A DNA stretch of 49,496 nt from Coprovicinus avistercoris (GCA_018714895.1 DVMQ01000012.1:1-49496); one strand, 5' to 3'. Numbered from the stretch's first letter, positions 17,226-25,828 are shown. Notes: a model not told the origin generated them from the letters alone. Program-made: numbers and translations.

Positions 17226-18845
17226 TTAGTGGCGGAAGTGGCGATGTCCAGTAAACACCATGGCAATGCCATGCTCGTTGCAAGCCTCAATGCTCTCGTC
17301 ATCACGCTTAGATCCGCCCGGCTGAATGATGCAGGTCACACCGTGCTCGGCAAGCGTATCCACATTGTCGCGGAACGGGAAGAAGGCATCAGAAGCGCAC
17401 GCATAGCCGCCCTTCTCAACGCCCATACGCTCGCATGCTTCATCGGCGCGCTCGCACGCAAGGAGTGCCGAATCAACACGATTTGGCTGGCCAGGACCCA
17501 TACCAATGCCAGCTTTGCCCTTGGAGATGAGAATAGCGTTGGATTTCACGCCCTTGCAGACGCGCCATGCGAACATAAGCTCATCCATTTCCTCGGGCGT
17601 AGGCTTGCGCTCAGTTGGGCACGTAAAGGCGGCTGGATCCTCGCTTACGCTATCCACGTTTTGAACCAGCATGCCGCCGTCTACCGAACGCAGCTCATAA
17701 CGAGCGTGTCCACCTGCTCCGCCGGTTGCGAGCACGCGGAGGTTGGGGCGCTTGGCCATGCGTTCAAGCGCTTTTTCTGAGAACGACGGCGCAATGATAA
17801 CCTCGACAAACTGCTTGTTCTCGTCTGCGAAATGCTCCACCAGCTCATAGGGAACCTCGCGGTTGCACGCAATAATGCCGCCGAAGGCGCTCTTCGGGTC
17901 GCAGGCAAAAGCGCGGTCATAGGCAGCGGTAACATCCTCTGCCACAGCAGAGCCGCAGGGATTTTGATGCTTGAGGATAACGCATGCCGGGTCATCAAAC
18001 TCACGAACCAGGTTCCATGCAGCATCGGCATCCAGGAAGTTGTTATACGAAAGCGGCTTGCCCTGAATCTGCTGGGCACCAACGAGCGGATGCTCGGAAG
18101 TTCCCATATCTGCAAAATCGCCCGTGAAGCGATACACTGCGGCTTCTTGCTGGGGATTCTCGCCGTAGCGCAAATCCTGAGCCTTCTCGAGACAAAGATC
18201 TATCTCAGCGGGAGCACCCTCAGTGTTCTCTGCAAACTCTGCATCAAAGCGCTTTGCAAGCCAGGCAGCAATAGCCGCATCATAGTGGGCCGTGGTCTGA
18301 TACACCTTGAGCTGAAGACGACGACGCAGCTCAGGAGTGGTGCAGCCATCGTTTGCACGCATCTCTGCAAGAATGGTGTCGTAATCTGCAGGGTCCGACA
18401 CCACCGTTACCGACTCAGCGTTTTTAGCTGCAGAGCGCAGCATCGAAGGACCACCGATATCAATGTGCTCAATAGCGTCGGCAAACGTAACATCGGGTGC
18501 AGCAACCGTTTTTTCAAACTCATACAGGTTGACACAAACAAGATCAATCATGCCAATACCATGAGCTTCTGCCTCTGCCATGTGCTGGGGGTTGTCACGC
18601 CTTGCAAGCAAGCCACCGTGCACCTTGGGATGGAGTGTTTTTACACGTCCGTCCATCATCTCAGGAAAGCCCGTGTACTGCTCAATGGGCACCACATGGA
18701 CGCCGCCCTCTTCGAGCGCGCGAGCAGTACCACCAGTAGAAATCACCTCGACACCAAACTCGTCCTCAAGAGCTTTGACAAATTCGACGACGCCGGTCTT
18801 GTCGGTTACCGACACGAGTGCGCGCCTAATGGGGCTTGCCGCCAT
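17226..18845 (-). CDS. purH: Bifunctional AICAR transformylase / IMP cyclohydrolase
   Basis: Catalyses the last two steps of purine synthesis to IMP. The 539-residue protein has the MGS-like cyclohydrolase domain first (SVTDKTG at 12-18) and the transformylase domain from about 205, with the catalytic Lys292-His293 in LKHQNPCG. Standard length and complete. AAAGGAGG precedes ATG by four bases. The leader carries a 7-bp hairpin (18884-18904) without a T-run. A strong terminator follows, so it appears monocistronic; purC and purB are elsewhere in the window. Confidence 0.97.
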   Translation of the reverse strand: MAASPIRRALVSVTDKTGVVEFVKALEDEFGVEVISTGGTARALEEGGVHVVPIEQYTGFPEMMDGRVKTLHPKVHGGLLARRDNPQHMAEAEAHGIGMIDLVCVNLYEFEKTVAAPDVTFADAIEHIDIGGPSMLRSAAKNAESVTVVSDPADYDTILAEMRANDGCTTPELRRRLQLKVYQTTAHYDAAIAAWLAKRFDAEFAENTEGAPAEIDLCLEKAQDLRYGENPQQEAAVYRFTGDFADMGTSEHPLVGAQQIQGKPLSYNNFLDADAAWNLVREFDDPACVILKHQNPCGSAVAEDVTAAYDRAFACDPKSAFGGIIACNREVPYELVEHFADENKQFVEVIIAPSFSEKALERMAKRPNLRVLATGGAGGHARYELRSVDGGMLVQNVDSVSEDPAAFTCPTERKPTPEEMDELMFAWRVCKGVKSNAILISKGKAGIGMGPGQPNRVDSALLACERADEACERMGVEKGGYACASDAFFPFRDNVDTLAEHGVTCIIQPGGSKRDDESIEACNEHGIAMVFTGHRHFRH

Positions 18846-18998
18846 GGACCCTCCTTTGAGTTCTTACAGAAAAGTATCGACAGCCAACCCTATTAAGGGG
18901 TTGGGTTGTACACACAAACACGATAGCATCTGACAGCGGGCTTAAACATCCCTGAGTTGCGTTAAACAGCATGTATACCGAAATTTTTGGAGGTATGT

Positions 18999-19679
18999 AT
19001 GACAACAACCGACCCATCACAGAGCGCTGTGGCGCTGCGGCCTTTCAATGAGAGTGACTTCGCGTCGTTTGCCGAGCTGCTTGCAAATTTGTGGCACTCC
19101 GAGAGCGATCGTGAGCTCTCTCTTCTGCAAGGATCTGAGGAACTTTCTCACCATTTGTCGGAAGCGACCTGGGGCATTGTTGCTGAGCAATCAAAACCAC
19201 TCGGCCTGTGCCTTGTGAAACTCACATCCGATCTTACGCTGCCTACAACAGCTGAAGGCGATGCGAATTTTGGCGGGGCTCTTGATGCCGAAGTGTGGGA
19301 AAAGCGCCATGCTGCTTTTGTAGAACAAGCCCAGGCCTTAGATGGCGCAAGCGCTTGTCCCGATCCCATTTGTGCTGCCGAAGATGTGCTCATGAATCGC
19401 ACGCTCGAGGATGATGGAGCCTCTGTAGGCATTCTTCAGCTTCTCGTTTTGTCACCTGAAGCACGCGGTCTTGGCCTTGGACGCCGCCTTATGCAGGCCG
19501 GCCTTTCTCTTATAAAGGCTGCCGGAGCATCCCGTTATCGCCTATCCACAGACGAAGGATGCGATTGGCATTTTTACGAGCATATTGGCCTTACGCGTAT
19601 CGCTGAAGATACACTTATGCTCCCTGACGATGATGCTGATCGTGCATTTTCTTACTTTGTGTATGAAGGAACCTTATAA
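18999..19679 (+). CDS. GNAT-family N-acetyltransferase
   Basis: A 226-residue protein. Residues about 145-200 hold the acetyl-CoA core: LQLLVLSPEARGLGLGRRLM is the motif A pyrophosphate loop, followed by a DEGCDWHFYEHIGL motif B. The N-terminal region carries a long insertion between the first strands. The substrate cannot be told from sequence. GGAGG lies five bases before ATG 18999; an in-frame TTG at 18987 overlaps the ribosome site. Divergent from purH, with a terminator after the stop. Confidence 0.85.
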   Translation: MTTTDPSQSAVALRPFNESDFASFAELLANLWHSESDRELSLLQGSEELSHHLSEATWGIVAEQSKPLGLCLVKLTSDLTLPTTAEGDANFGGALDAEVWEKRHAAFVEQAQALDGASACPDPICAAEDVLMNRTLEDDGASVGILQLLVLSPEARGLGLGRRLMQAGLSLIKAAGASRYRLSTDEGCDWHFYEHIGLTRIAEDTLMLPDDDADRAFSYFVYEGTL

Positions 19680-19710
19680 AGGCAGGTCTTGAGGATTGCC
19701 TCAAAGCGCT

Positions 19711-19749
19711 CTCGGTGTGTCAACGAACAGATTGACACACCGAGAACTT
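19711..19749 (+). terminator. Terminator between the convergent acetyltransferase and arcC genes
   Basis: A perfect 13-bp stem (19711-19723 with 19732-19744), 8-base loop, then a short T-run on the plus side. It probably serves both converging genes. Confidence 0.8.
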
Positions 19750-19759
19750 TTATAAACGC

Positions 19760-20728
19760 TTATGCGGAAATGATGCGAGTTCCTGAAAGGCCAGACATGG
19801 TTTCTGATGCCTTATCGAGCGAACCAATAATGCAAAGCCTGCCCTTACGAGAGTTAACAAATTTAATGGCTGCACGAACCTTGGGCTCCATAGAGCCTTT
19901 TCCGAATTCGCCTGCATCGGCAAGACGCTGAGCTTCATCAGCGGTAATCTCATCCAAATCGCGCTGGTCGGGCTTGCCAAAGTTCACGGCAACATGCTCT
20001 ACAGCAGTGAGAAGGAAGAGCACGTCTGCGTTGCAATCCTCGGCAAGAAGCTCAGCCGCCATGTCTTTATCAATAACGGCAGCAACGCCCTTATAGGCAC
20101 CCTTATCCGAGTAATCGCGCACCACAGGCACGCCACCGCCACCGCATGCGACAACAATGAATTCATTGTCGAGCAGATTCAAAATGGAGTCAGCCTCAAC
20201 AATTTTCTTAGGCTCTGGGCTTGCCACCACACGACGCCATCCACGGCCGGAATCCTCGACATAGGTCATGTCTGGATGTGCGGCCTTCTCTTCTTTCATT
20301 TCTTCTTCTGTGAGGAACTGACCGATTGGCTTTGTGGGGTTATCAAAACTTGGATCGTCTGGATCAACCTCAATTTGGGTTACCACTGTTGCAACATGCC
20401 AACGCTTATACGCTTTATGCATTGCAACACCCAAACCCTGCTGCAAGTGATAACCAATATAGCCTTGAGACATAGCTCCGCATTCTGGGAGATCCATTGC
20501 AGGGATGGAATTGTCGGCAGCATGAGCAGTTGCAAATGCTTTCTGGATCATGCCAACCTGAGGGCCATTGCCGTGCGTGATAATGATTTCATTGCCCTGC
20601 TGGATAACACCAAGCAGTGCTGGGGCAACCTCGCGAACTCGACGAATTTGATCTTCAGGCGTATCGCCAAGCGCATTGCCTCCCAGCGCAATAACAACAC
20701 GATCGGGCTTCCCAAATGCCTTTGTCAT
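19760..20728 (-). CDS. arcC: Carbamate kinase
   Basis: Makes ATP from carbamoyl phosphate in the last step of the arginine deiminase pathway. The 322-residue protein shows VIALGGNALGD at the N-terminus, HGNGPQVG, VVTQIEVDPDDP, VACGGGGVPVV and the AAVIDKD block, all typical. GGAGG precedes ATG. The gene stands alone: arcA, arcB and an arginine-ornithine antiporter are not in this window, while the opposing biosynthetic genes argG and argH are. Divergent from gluQ with 238 bases between. Confidence 0.96.
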   Translation of the reverse strand: MTKAFGKPDRVVIALGGNALGDTPEDQIRRVREVAPALLGVIQQGNEIIITHGNGPQVGMIQKAFATAHAADNSIPAMDLPECGAMSQGYIGYHLQQGLGVAMHKAYKRWHVATVVTQIEVDPDDPSFDNPTKPIGQFLTEEEMKEEKAAHPDMTYVEDSGRGWRRVVASPEPKKIVEADSILNLLDNEFIVVACGGGGVPVVRDYSDKGAYKGVAAVIDKDMAAELLAEDCNADVLFLLTAVEHVAVNFGKPDQRDLDEITADEAQRLADAGEFGKGSMEPKVRAAIKFVNSRKGRLCIIGSLDKASETMSGLSGTRIISA

Positions 20729-20966
20729 GGCAATTCCTCCAGAACGATTCTTGCTGTATTTTGCTCCTACAAAAGAATACTCATTGCGACATTAAAGCCG
20801 TATTAACAGCGCGAGTATATAGTATGAAATAAGCTCATATCGTCGATTCTATGCAATCTTAGGGGAACGGCTTTTCCCGCTATTGATTCGGATACTTCCC
20901 CGCTATAGCCCAATCCGATACAGATAAGCTCTTCCCGAGAAAAGCAACTTTGTCCGGTGCGCTACC

Positions 20967-22001
20967 ATGGTGGACGTGATTACCGCAGCGGATACAACAG
21001 GACTATCAGCTTTGTTAGATCAGAATAGCTTCCCCATCTCTCAAACAGACAGCTCCAAACCAGTTGTTGGGCGTTTTGCTCCAACACCATCTGGTCGCAT
21101 GCATCTTGGCAATGTCTTTTCACTTCTGCTCGCTTGGCTTGGAGCCCGATCAGCGAATGGGCGCATTGTTCTCAGAATTGAGGACCTTGATCCGCGAAGC
21201 AGCGATATTCACGCCGCTGATTTACTGCTCACCGACCTTGAATGGCTTGGGCTTACCTGGGATGAAGGACCCATTTATCAGAGTGACCATCTCGAGCGCT
21301 ACCAGGATGCAGTGCAACACCTGCAGAAGGAAGGCCATACGTATCCCTGTTTTTGCACGAGAGCAGAGCTTCATGCAGCAACTGCACCACATGCGTCTGA
21401 TGGCACTTACATCTACCAAGGAACCTGTCGCAATCTCTCCGCAGAAGAAATTGCGCGTAAGCTTAAGACACGCTCTGCCGCAACACGACTTCGCGTACCT
21501 GATGAAGACAGTTCAGCAGCGCGTATATCCTTCGATGATCTGGTAGCAGGCATATGCGCAGAAAATCTTGCTCGTGATTGCGGTGATTTTCTCGTTCAGA
21601 GAAGCGATGGTGTTTTTGCATATCAATTAGCTGTAGTTGTGGACGATGGTGATGAAGGTATAACGCAGATTGTTCGAGGACGAGATCTGCTCGGATCAGT
21701 AGCTCGTCAGATGTATCTCCAGGAACTTCTGGGTTTTAGCCATCCAACCTATGCGCACGTGCCATTGCTCGTTGCTCCAGATGGCCGCCGACTTTCTAAA
21801 CGAAACCGTGATCTTGATATAGGGGCTTTACGGGACCAACATATTCGACCTGAACAGATCATTGGTGCTCTTGCGCACCTTGCACATCTGGCTCCAGCAG
21901 GTGAAGAGGTAACACCCGACAACCTTATTCCTCAGTTTTCATGGGAAACAATCGCAAAACTTGATGAGACTATTACCGTAGATACCAGCCTTTTTGAATA
22001 A
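20967..22001 (+). CDS. gluQ: Glutamyl-Q tRNA(Asp) synthetase
   Basis: A GltX paralogue that attaches glutamate to queuosine at position 34 of tRNA(Asp). The 344-residue protein has the class I signature in FAPTPSGRMHLGN, a CFC plus Tyr/Cys zinc site (YPCFC, then YIYQGTC) and the KMSKS equivalent RRLSKRN, and it lacks the GltX anticodon-binding domain. The zinc cysteines argue for GluQ over a truncated GltX. About 34 residues precede the catalytic core and the ribosome site is poor, so the true start may be internal. Together with queT it suggests use of the queuosine modification. Confidence 0.85.
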   Translation: MVDVITAADTTGLSALLDQNSFPISQTDSSKPVVGRFAPTPSGRMHLGNVFSLLLAWLGARSANGRIVLRIEDLDPRSSDIHAADLLLTDLEWLGLTWDEGPIYQSDHLERYQDAVQHLQKEGHTYPCFCTRAELHAATAPHASDGTYIYQGTCRNLSAEEIARKLKTRSAATRLRVPDEDSSAARISFDDLVAGICAENLARDCGDFLVQRSDGVFAYQLAVVVDDGDEGITQIVRGRDLLGSVARQMYLQELLGFSHPTYAHVPLLVAPDGRRLSKRNRDLDIGALRDQHIRPEQIIGALAHLAHLAPAGEEVTPDNLIPQFSWETIAKLDETITVDTSLFE

Positions 22002-22006
22002 ATATT

Positions 22007-22030
22007 CAAACCGTTTGTGTGCGGTTTTAA
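22007..22030 (+). terminator. gluQ: Short hairpin after gluQ, possible terminator
   Basis: AAACCG (22008-22013) pairs with CGGTTT (22022-22027) across an 8-base loop, followed by a run weak in T. Plausible but not strong. Confidence 0.45.
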
Positions 22031-22038
22031 AAGATGTG

Positions 22039-22068
22039 TTGTCCTGAAGGCCTGTTCTGGAGTATTAT
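22039..22068 (+). promoter_or_regulatory. Promoter for tRNA-Ser
   Basis: TTGTCC (22039-22044) and TATTAT (22063-22068) are 18 bases apart and end 14 bases before the tRNA, as expected of a sigma-70-type promoter. Confidence 0.6.
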
Positions 22069-22082
22069 TCCTACGCATATCC

Positions 22083-22173
22083 GGAGAGCTGACCGAGAGG
22101 CCGAAGGTGCTCGCCTGCTAAGCGAGTATTCCCCTAAAGGGAATCTGGGGTTCGAATCCCCAGCTCTCCGCCA
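22083..22173 (+). tRNA. tRNA-Ser (anticodon GCT)
   Basis: A 91-base class II tRNA: acceptor GGAGAGC pairs with GCTCTCC, discriminator G and an encoded CCA at 22171-22173. The anticodon loop CTGCTAA gives GCU, reading AGC/AGU. A long variable arm and the T-loop TTCGAATC are present. Confidence 0.97.
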
Positions 22174-22188
22174 GTTGCAACTTATGTG

Positions 22189-22226
22189 AACCCTCGTCTG
22201 CTATTCCGGACGAGGGTTTATTTCTA
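22189..22226 (+). terminator. Terminator of tRNA-Ser
   Basis: A 10-bp stem (22189-22198 with 22209-22218) enclosing 10 bases, followed by a T-rich tract. Confidence 0.85.
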
Positions 22227-22311
22227 TTCCTCAGCGTCCTTCAAGTGTCTTCATGCCATGCGTTGATTGCTCAACTTTTTCAAACTTAATCGGACTTTTT
22301 TAACTTTTCTC

Positions 22312-22343
22312 TTGACACGCCTTTGACATGGTGTCACTATTAT
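22312..22343 (+). promoter_or_regulatory. Promoter for tRNA-Arg (ACG)
   Basis: A perfect TTGACA at 22312-22317 and TATTAT at 22338-22343 lie close to the tRNA 5' end. The 20-base gap between them is long; CACTAT at 22335 would give 17 bases. A second TTGACA lies at 22323-22328. Confidence 0.5.
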
Positions 22344-22351
22344 CCGTGCAC

Positions 22352-22428
22352 GCGGCGTTACCTCAGCTGGATAGAGGGTCTGACTACGAATCAGAACGTC
22401 ATAGGTTCGAATCCTATACGCCGCACCA
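22352..22428 (+). tRNA. tRNA-Arg (anticodon ACG)
   Basis: A 77-base tRNA: acceptor GCGGCGT/ACGCCGC, discriminator A, encoded CCA at 22426-22428. The anticodon loop CTACGAA gives ACG, read as ICG after deamination, covering CGU, CGC and weakly CGA. It is the tRNA that would decode the arginine codons of the argG leader peptide. Confidence 0.97.
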
Positions 22429-22438
22429 CGAATTTTCG

Positions 22439-22461
22439 GCCGGGCTTGTCCCGGCTTTTTT
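22439..22461 (+). terminator. Terminator of tRNA-Arg (ACG)
   Basis: GCCGGG and CCCGGC form a 6-bp stem with a 5-base loop followed by six Ts. The unknown minus-strand gene ends two bases later. Confidence 0.88.
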
Positions 22462-22462
22462 A

Positions 22463-22873
22463 TTATCTTTTATTCGGACGCCAAACAACATCATTTCCAA
22501 ATTCAGTGAAATAGGAGTAGCCCAGATCCGCCTCATCCATCTCATCAAGCAGGTCTACGAGTTTCGTTTCTTGTTGCTGCATTTCTTGTGAGAGCGCCCT
22601 AAAGCTGATCGACTCATCTGCTTGCAGCTGAAACAGTTTCCTGAGCACCTGCAGGCTTATAACAACCCCATGTTTATGTGTTGGTGTTTGATATACCTCT
22701 TGTGTAAGGGGTCCTTCAGTCTTCTCTATGATGGCGACAGACTCGCCTCCGTTTGGACGAATAACTATTTGGCACTTTTCTTCTTCCAACTCTAAGGCAG
22801 CCTTCTCGTGCGCTTGTTTTTTCGTACTAGGCGTTTGTAAAGATGTGCTTTTTGATTGAGTTGTATCGTCCAC
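22463..22873 (-). CDS. Hypothetical acidic protein, possibly damage-regulated
   Basis: I do not recognise this 136-residue protein. The first 35 residues are polar and low-complexity, the middle is a short beta-rich stretch (CQIVIRPNGGESVAII), and the last 65 residues look like a small helical or winged-helix fold ending in YSYFTEFGNDVVWRPNKR. GGGAGG sits five bases before GTG 22873; two in-frame ATGs (22891, 22888) lie before that site. A TATAAT -10 box (22898-22903 on the minus strand) and a LexA-like operator lie just upstream. Convergent with tRNA-Arg, divergent from the dipeptidase. Confidence 0.65.
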   Translation of the reverse strand: MDDTTQSKSTSLQTPSTKKQAHEKAALELEEEKCQIVIRPNGGESVAIIEKTEGPLTQEVYQTPTHKHGVVISLQVLRKLFQLQADESISFRALSQEMQQQETKLVDLLDEMDEADLGYSYFTEFGNDVVWRPNKR

Positions 22874-22897
22874 TGCTACCTCCCTCATCATATGTCA

Positions 22898-22936
22898 ATT
22901 ATAGCGCCTTATGAGTACAAATAGAACATGTGTTCC
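22898..22936 (-). promoter_or_regulatory. Promoter overlapped by a LexA (SOS)-like operator
   Basis: A perfect TATAAT occupies 22898-22903 on the minus strand; the -35 position 17 bases further is TTCTAT (22921-22926). It is overlapped by AGAACATGTGTTCC (22923-22936), which fits the Gram-positive LexA consensus CGAACRNRYGTTYC at 13 of 14 positions. The box also lies 55 bases before the divergent dipeptidase start. Chance expectation for the GAACN4GTTC core in a window this size is about 0.75, so it is suggestive only. Confidence 0.4.
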
Positions 22937-22990
22937 TTTCTTTTTTAAGAACTATATGACGATATAATCGCTTCAGAGAAAGGAGATTTT

Positions 22991-24040
22991 ATGCCTGTTT
23001 CCGTTTTTGATTTGCACTCCGATACGCTTGATCGGCTTGCATGGCCTCTTTTGCCAAGCAACCTTAACAGCGGAAGCGTCACATATGAAATAGACCCACA
23101 AACACCTGTTGAGCCTGGTGTTTTACGAGATTTTGCAACGAGCCCAGGCCACTTGTCTCTCGAAGCAATGTCTGATTTTTCTTGGTGCCAGTGCCTTGCT
23201 GTATTTATTCCCGACACACTCACTCCTGAGCAATCGGCAGACTTTTTTAAGATAGTCTCAGACACCTTAGAAGAGCACGTAAAGCGTTCGCCAGACCTCC
23301 TCGCTGTTGCGCGTGAAGCTAATCAAATTGAGTCCATTCTCTCCAGCGGTCGTACCTGCGGTATTCTCACCATCGAAAATGGAAAACTGCTGGCCGCACG
23401 CGAAGATATGTTTGACGTTATAGCTCAGGCAGGCGTACGCATGGTCACACTCACCTGGAATGCCGCTAATCCCCTGGGTTCAGGACACGACACACACCAA
23501 GGTCTCACTTCATTCGGCCGTCGCGCCATTGCTGAACTTGAATCCCGCCACATCATCGTTGATGTTTCACATCTCAACGATGAGGGCTTTGCAGATGTGG
23601 CCGCGTGTGCACGTCGCCCCTTTGTTGCAAGCCATTCCAACTCTCGCGCTATTCGCGATGTACCTCGCAACCTCACAGACGATCAATTTAAATTTATTCG
23701 CGACGCTGGCGGTATTGTAGGGCTCAATTTCTGTGATTGGTTTATCAGTGCAACGAAAGACCCCACGCCAGAAGAACTCTTCGCTCATATCGACCACTGG
23801 CTTGATCTCGGCGGATCAAAAACCATTTCGCTTGGGAGCGACTATGATGGGTGCGATACACCCAGCTGGCTTGATCCCTGCACTCACATGCAAAATCTTT
23901 TCCAGATGGCTGAAGAGCGCTACGGCTCTTACCTTGCCAAGCGCCTCTTTTTCGATAATGCCTATGAGTTCTTTATCCGCAACGAAATGGATGACGAAGA
24001 TGCACGCAAACAGGCCCAAGAATTAGACGAGCTTATCTGA
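22991..24040 (+). CDS. Membrane dipeptidase-family metallopeptidase (M19)
   Basis: A 349-residue renal-dipeptidase-type hydrolase that cleaves dipeptides, including some with D-residues. The zinc-site motifs are all present: DLHSDT (His9, Asp11), LTIENG (the bridging Glu), IIVDVSHLND, ASHSNSRAI and LGSDYDG. No signal peptide, so it acts in the cytoplasm, as is usual for bacterial members. AAAGGAG is five bases before ATG. A peptide- or amino-acid-fermenting lifestyle would fit. It converges with serS. Confidence 0.93.
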   Translation: MPVSVFDLHSDTLDRLAWPLLPSNLNSGSVTYEIDPQTPVEPGVLRDFATSPGHLSLEAMSDFSWCQCLAVFIPDTLTPEQSADFFKIVSDTLEEHVKRSPDLLAVAREANQIESILSSGRTCGILTIENGKLLAAREDMFDVIAQAGVRMVTLTWNAANPLGSGHDTHQGLTSFGRRAIAELESRHIIVDVSHLNDEGFADVAACARRPFVASHSNSRAIRDVPRNLTDDQFKFIRDAGGIVGLNFCDWFISATKDPTPEELFAHIDHWLDLGGSKTISLGSDYDGCDTPSWLDPCTHMQNLFQMAEERYGSYLAKRLFFDNAYEFFIRNEMDDEDARKQAQELDELI

Positions 24041-24070
24041 TTGCCCTGAGACCCTCATTTAAGTACGAAC

Positions 24071-24103
24071 GTGGCCACGCCAGAAATACTCTGACGTGGC
24101 CAC
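24071..24103. terminator. Hairpin between convergent dipeptidase and serS
   Basis: GTGGCCACG/CGTGGCCAC is a perfect 9-bp stem with three more inner pairs after one mismatch. No clear T-run; it could serve both converging genes. Confidence 0.5.
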
Positions 24104-24133
24104 TTGTGAGCAAATCTCTTAAAGAATCTTTGC

Positions 24134-25420
24134 TTATTTCTCCGGAAGAATGGTCTCAACGCCACCCATATACGGAACAAGCACCTCTGGCACCGTTATC
24201 GATCCGTCTGCATTCTGGTAGTTCTCCATAATGGCAGCCATCGTACGACCAACAGCCAAACCAGAACCATTCAGCGTGTGCACAAAGCGCGTGCCCTTAA
24301 ACTCAGAGGGGTCCTTATAGCGGATATTTGCACGCCTTGCCTGGAAATCCCAGCAGTTAGAGCAGGAAGAGATCTCTTTATAGGCGTTATAGCTGGGCAG
24401 CCATACCTCAATGTCGTAGCACTTGCGGGCAGAGAAGCCAATGTCGCCTGTGCAAAGCGTCACAACATGGTAGGGCAGACCAAGTGCCTGAAGACATGCT
24501 TCTGCCTCTGCAACCATGCTCTCAAGCTGATTCATAGAGTCCTCAGGGCGAGCAAACTTTACCATCTCGACCTTGTCAAACTCGTGAACGCGAATAATGC
24601 CACGCGTATCACGGCCTGCAGAACCGGCTTCTTCACGGAAGCACGGCGTAAAGGCGGTATACCAAAGCGGCAGCTGTGAGCCATCCAAGACTTCATCGCG
24701 ATGGATGTTGGTGAGCATAACCTCTGCTGTAGGAATAAGGTACAGATCAGGGTTAACGTGGTAGAGATCGTCCTCAAACTTTGGCAGCTGGCCGGTACCA
24801 AACAGACTGTCATGATTTGTGATTACCGGGGGCCACCACTCTTTAAACCCTGCTTTTGTATGCATATCAATAAAGAAGTTGATGAGCGCACGCTCCATGC
24901 GAGCACCCATTCCCCCAAGCAGATAAAAACGCGTGCCAGCAAGCTTTACACCGCGATCAAAATCGATCATGCCAGTTGATGGGCCAAGATCCCAGTGCGC
25001 TTTTGCTTCGAAATCAAACTCACGCGGCGTGCCCCAACGACGCACCTCGGGATTGTCCGAATCATCTTTGCCGTACGGAACCGACGGATCTGGAATGTTG
25101 GGAATAGCAGCAACCAAATCAAAGAGCTCTTGCTCTACTTGGCTACGACGATCATCCAACTCAGCAATACGAGACTTATTGGCTGCTACGCGAGCTTTTG
25201 CGGCTTCTGCTTCTTCTTTCTTACCCTCACGCATAAGCTGGCCAATTTGCTTGGACACGGCATTACGCTCTGCCTGAAGCTGCTCAACCTCGGCAATGGT
25301 AGAGCGACGAGCTTCATCCAGCTCGAAGAAACGCTCGCGATCCCAATGAGCGTTTTGCCTAGACTCACAAGCTTTATCCACAATATCTGGATTTTCTCGC
25401 ACAAACTTAATGTCGAGCAT
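24134..25420 (-). CDS. serS: Serine-tRNA ligase
   Basis: A 428-residue class II synthetase. The N-terminal coiled-coil arm (about 25-105) binds the long variable arm of tRNA-Ser. Motif 2 is CFREEAGSAGRDTRG and motif 3 GSGLAVGRTMAA. Length and order are standard. AGGTGG lies six bases before ATG. The 5' leader carries an 8-bp hairpin and there is a perfect palindrome in the divergent promoter region. Confidence 0.97.
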   Translation of the reverse strand: MLDIKFVRENPDIVDKACESRQNAHWDRERFFELDEARRSTIAEVEQLQAERNAVSKQIGQLMREGKKEEAEAAKARVAANKSRIAELDDRRSQVEQELFDLVAAIPNIPDPSVPYGKDDSDNPEVRRWGTPREFDFEAKAHWDLGPSTGMIDFDRGVKLAGTRFYLLGGMGARMERALINFFIDMHTKAGFKEWWPPVITNHDSLFGTGQLPKFEDDLYHVNPDLYLIPTAEVMLTNIHRDEVLDGSQLPLWYTAFTPCFREEAGSAGRDTRGIIRVHEFDKVEMVKFARPEDSMNQLESMVAEAEACLQALGLPYHVVTLCTGDIGFSARKCYDIEVWLPSYNAYKEISSCSNCWDFQARRANIRYKDPSEFKGTRFVHTLNGSGLAVGRTMAAIMENYQNADGSITVPEVLVPYMGGVETILPEK

Positions 25421-25463
25421 TGCGTTCCACCTTTTCTTGGAGCTCTATAGTGCGCAGTTTCAG

Positions 25464-25489
25464 GGCACTGTAAAAATCTCCACAGTGCC
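25464..25489 (-). other. serS: Leader hairpin of serS
   Basis: GGCACTGT and ACAGTGCC form a perfect 8-bp stem; the 10-base loop on the minus strand is GGAGATTTTT. It lies 44 bases before the serS start. No competing structure or T-run after the stem was found, so regulation is only a possibility. Confidence 0.35.
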
Positions 25490-25513
25490 AGGGTTGCAAG
25501 CTTAGCTGCGCGT

Positions 25514-25527
25514 CAAGTATATACTTG
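25514..25527. promoter_or_regulatory. 14-bp perfect palindrome between serS and a small membrane gene
   Basis: CAAGTATATACTTG reads the same on both strands and lies in the divergent promoter region, 94 bases from serS and 68 bases from the plus-strand gene. It looks like a dimeric-repressor operator; the factor is unknown. Confidence 0.35.
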
Positions 25528-25594
25528 TGTGACCGTGCGAAACTAGCGCAGAAGCGATACGCACGCTAATCAAACAAGCTGAGGGGTCAAAACT

Positions 25595-25804
25595 ATGGAC
25601 GCCATTAACAACTTTTTCACATGGCTTTTCTCAACCAGGCCGGGCGTAGTTTGCCTGCTGGTGGGCGGCATTGTCATCTGTCTCATTATTGCCTTTATCT
25701 TGGAGCGACGTGGCAAAAAGATGTACTACGACCACGAAGTCTCAGAAGAAGATGAGGGCGGTCTGTTCTCTTTTTGGGATGACAATGACGATGACGACGA
25801 GTAG
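25595..25804 (+). CDS. Small single-pass membrane protein with acidic tail
   Basis: A 69-residue protein. Residues about 17-37 form one hydrophobic helix, followed by a basic ERRGKK stop-transfer segment and a highly acidic C-terminal tail with a run of aspartates (DDNDDDDE). GAGGGG is eight bases before ATG, which supports translation. The basic-after-helix pattern puts the acidic tail in the cytoplasm. No family is recognised. It lies alone between serS (divergent) and the tRNA-Leu terminator. Confidence 0.7.
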   Translation: MDAINNFFTWLFSTRPGVVCLLVGGIVICLIIAFILERRGKKMYYDHEVSEEDEGGLFSFWDDNDDDDE

Positions 25805-25828
25805 TTTTGCACGACTGTGAACCTATAC

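Noticed and set aside
17832..18896. Long open frame (354 codons) antisense to purH, and a similar 256-codon one antisense to pgi at 5471-6241
   Set aside because: They mirror the codon structure of the real genes, lack ribosome sites and show no family motifs.
18884..18904. 7-bp hairpin in the purH leader
   Set aside because: No T-run and no competing structure; a short stem like this is common by chance.
25421..25440. A T-box-like GGTGGAAC sequence before serS
   Set aside because: It directly abuts the start codon and serves as the ribosome site. The UGGN position would read UGGA, but tRNA-Ser here has discriminator G and would need UGGC; no specifier hairpin was found.
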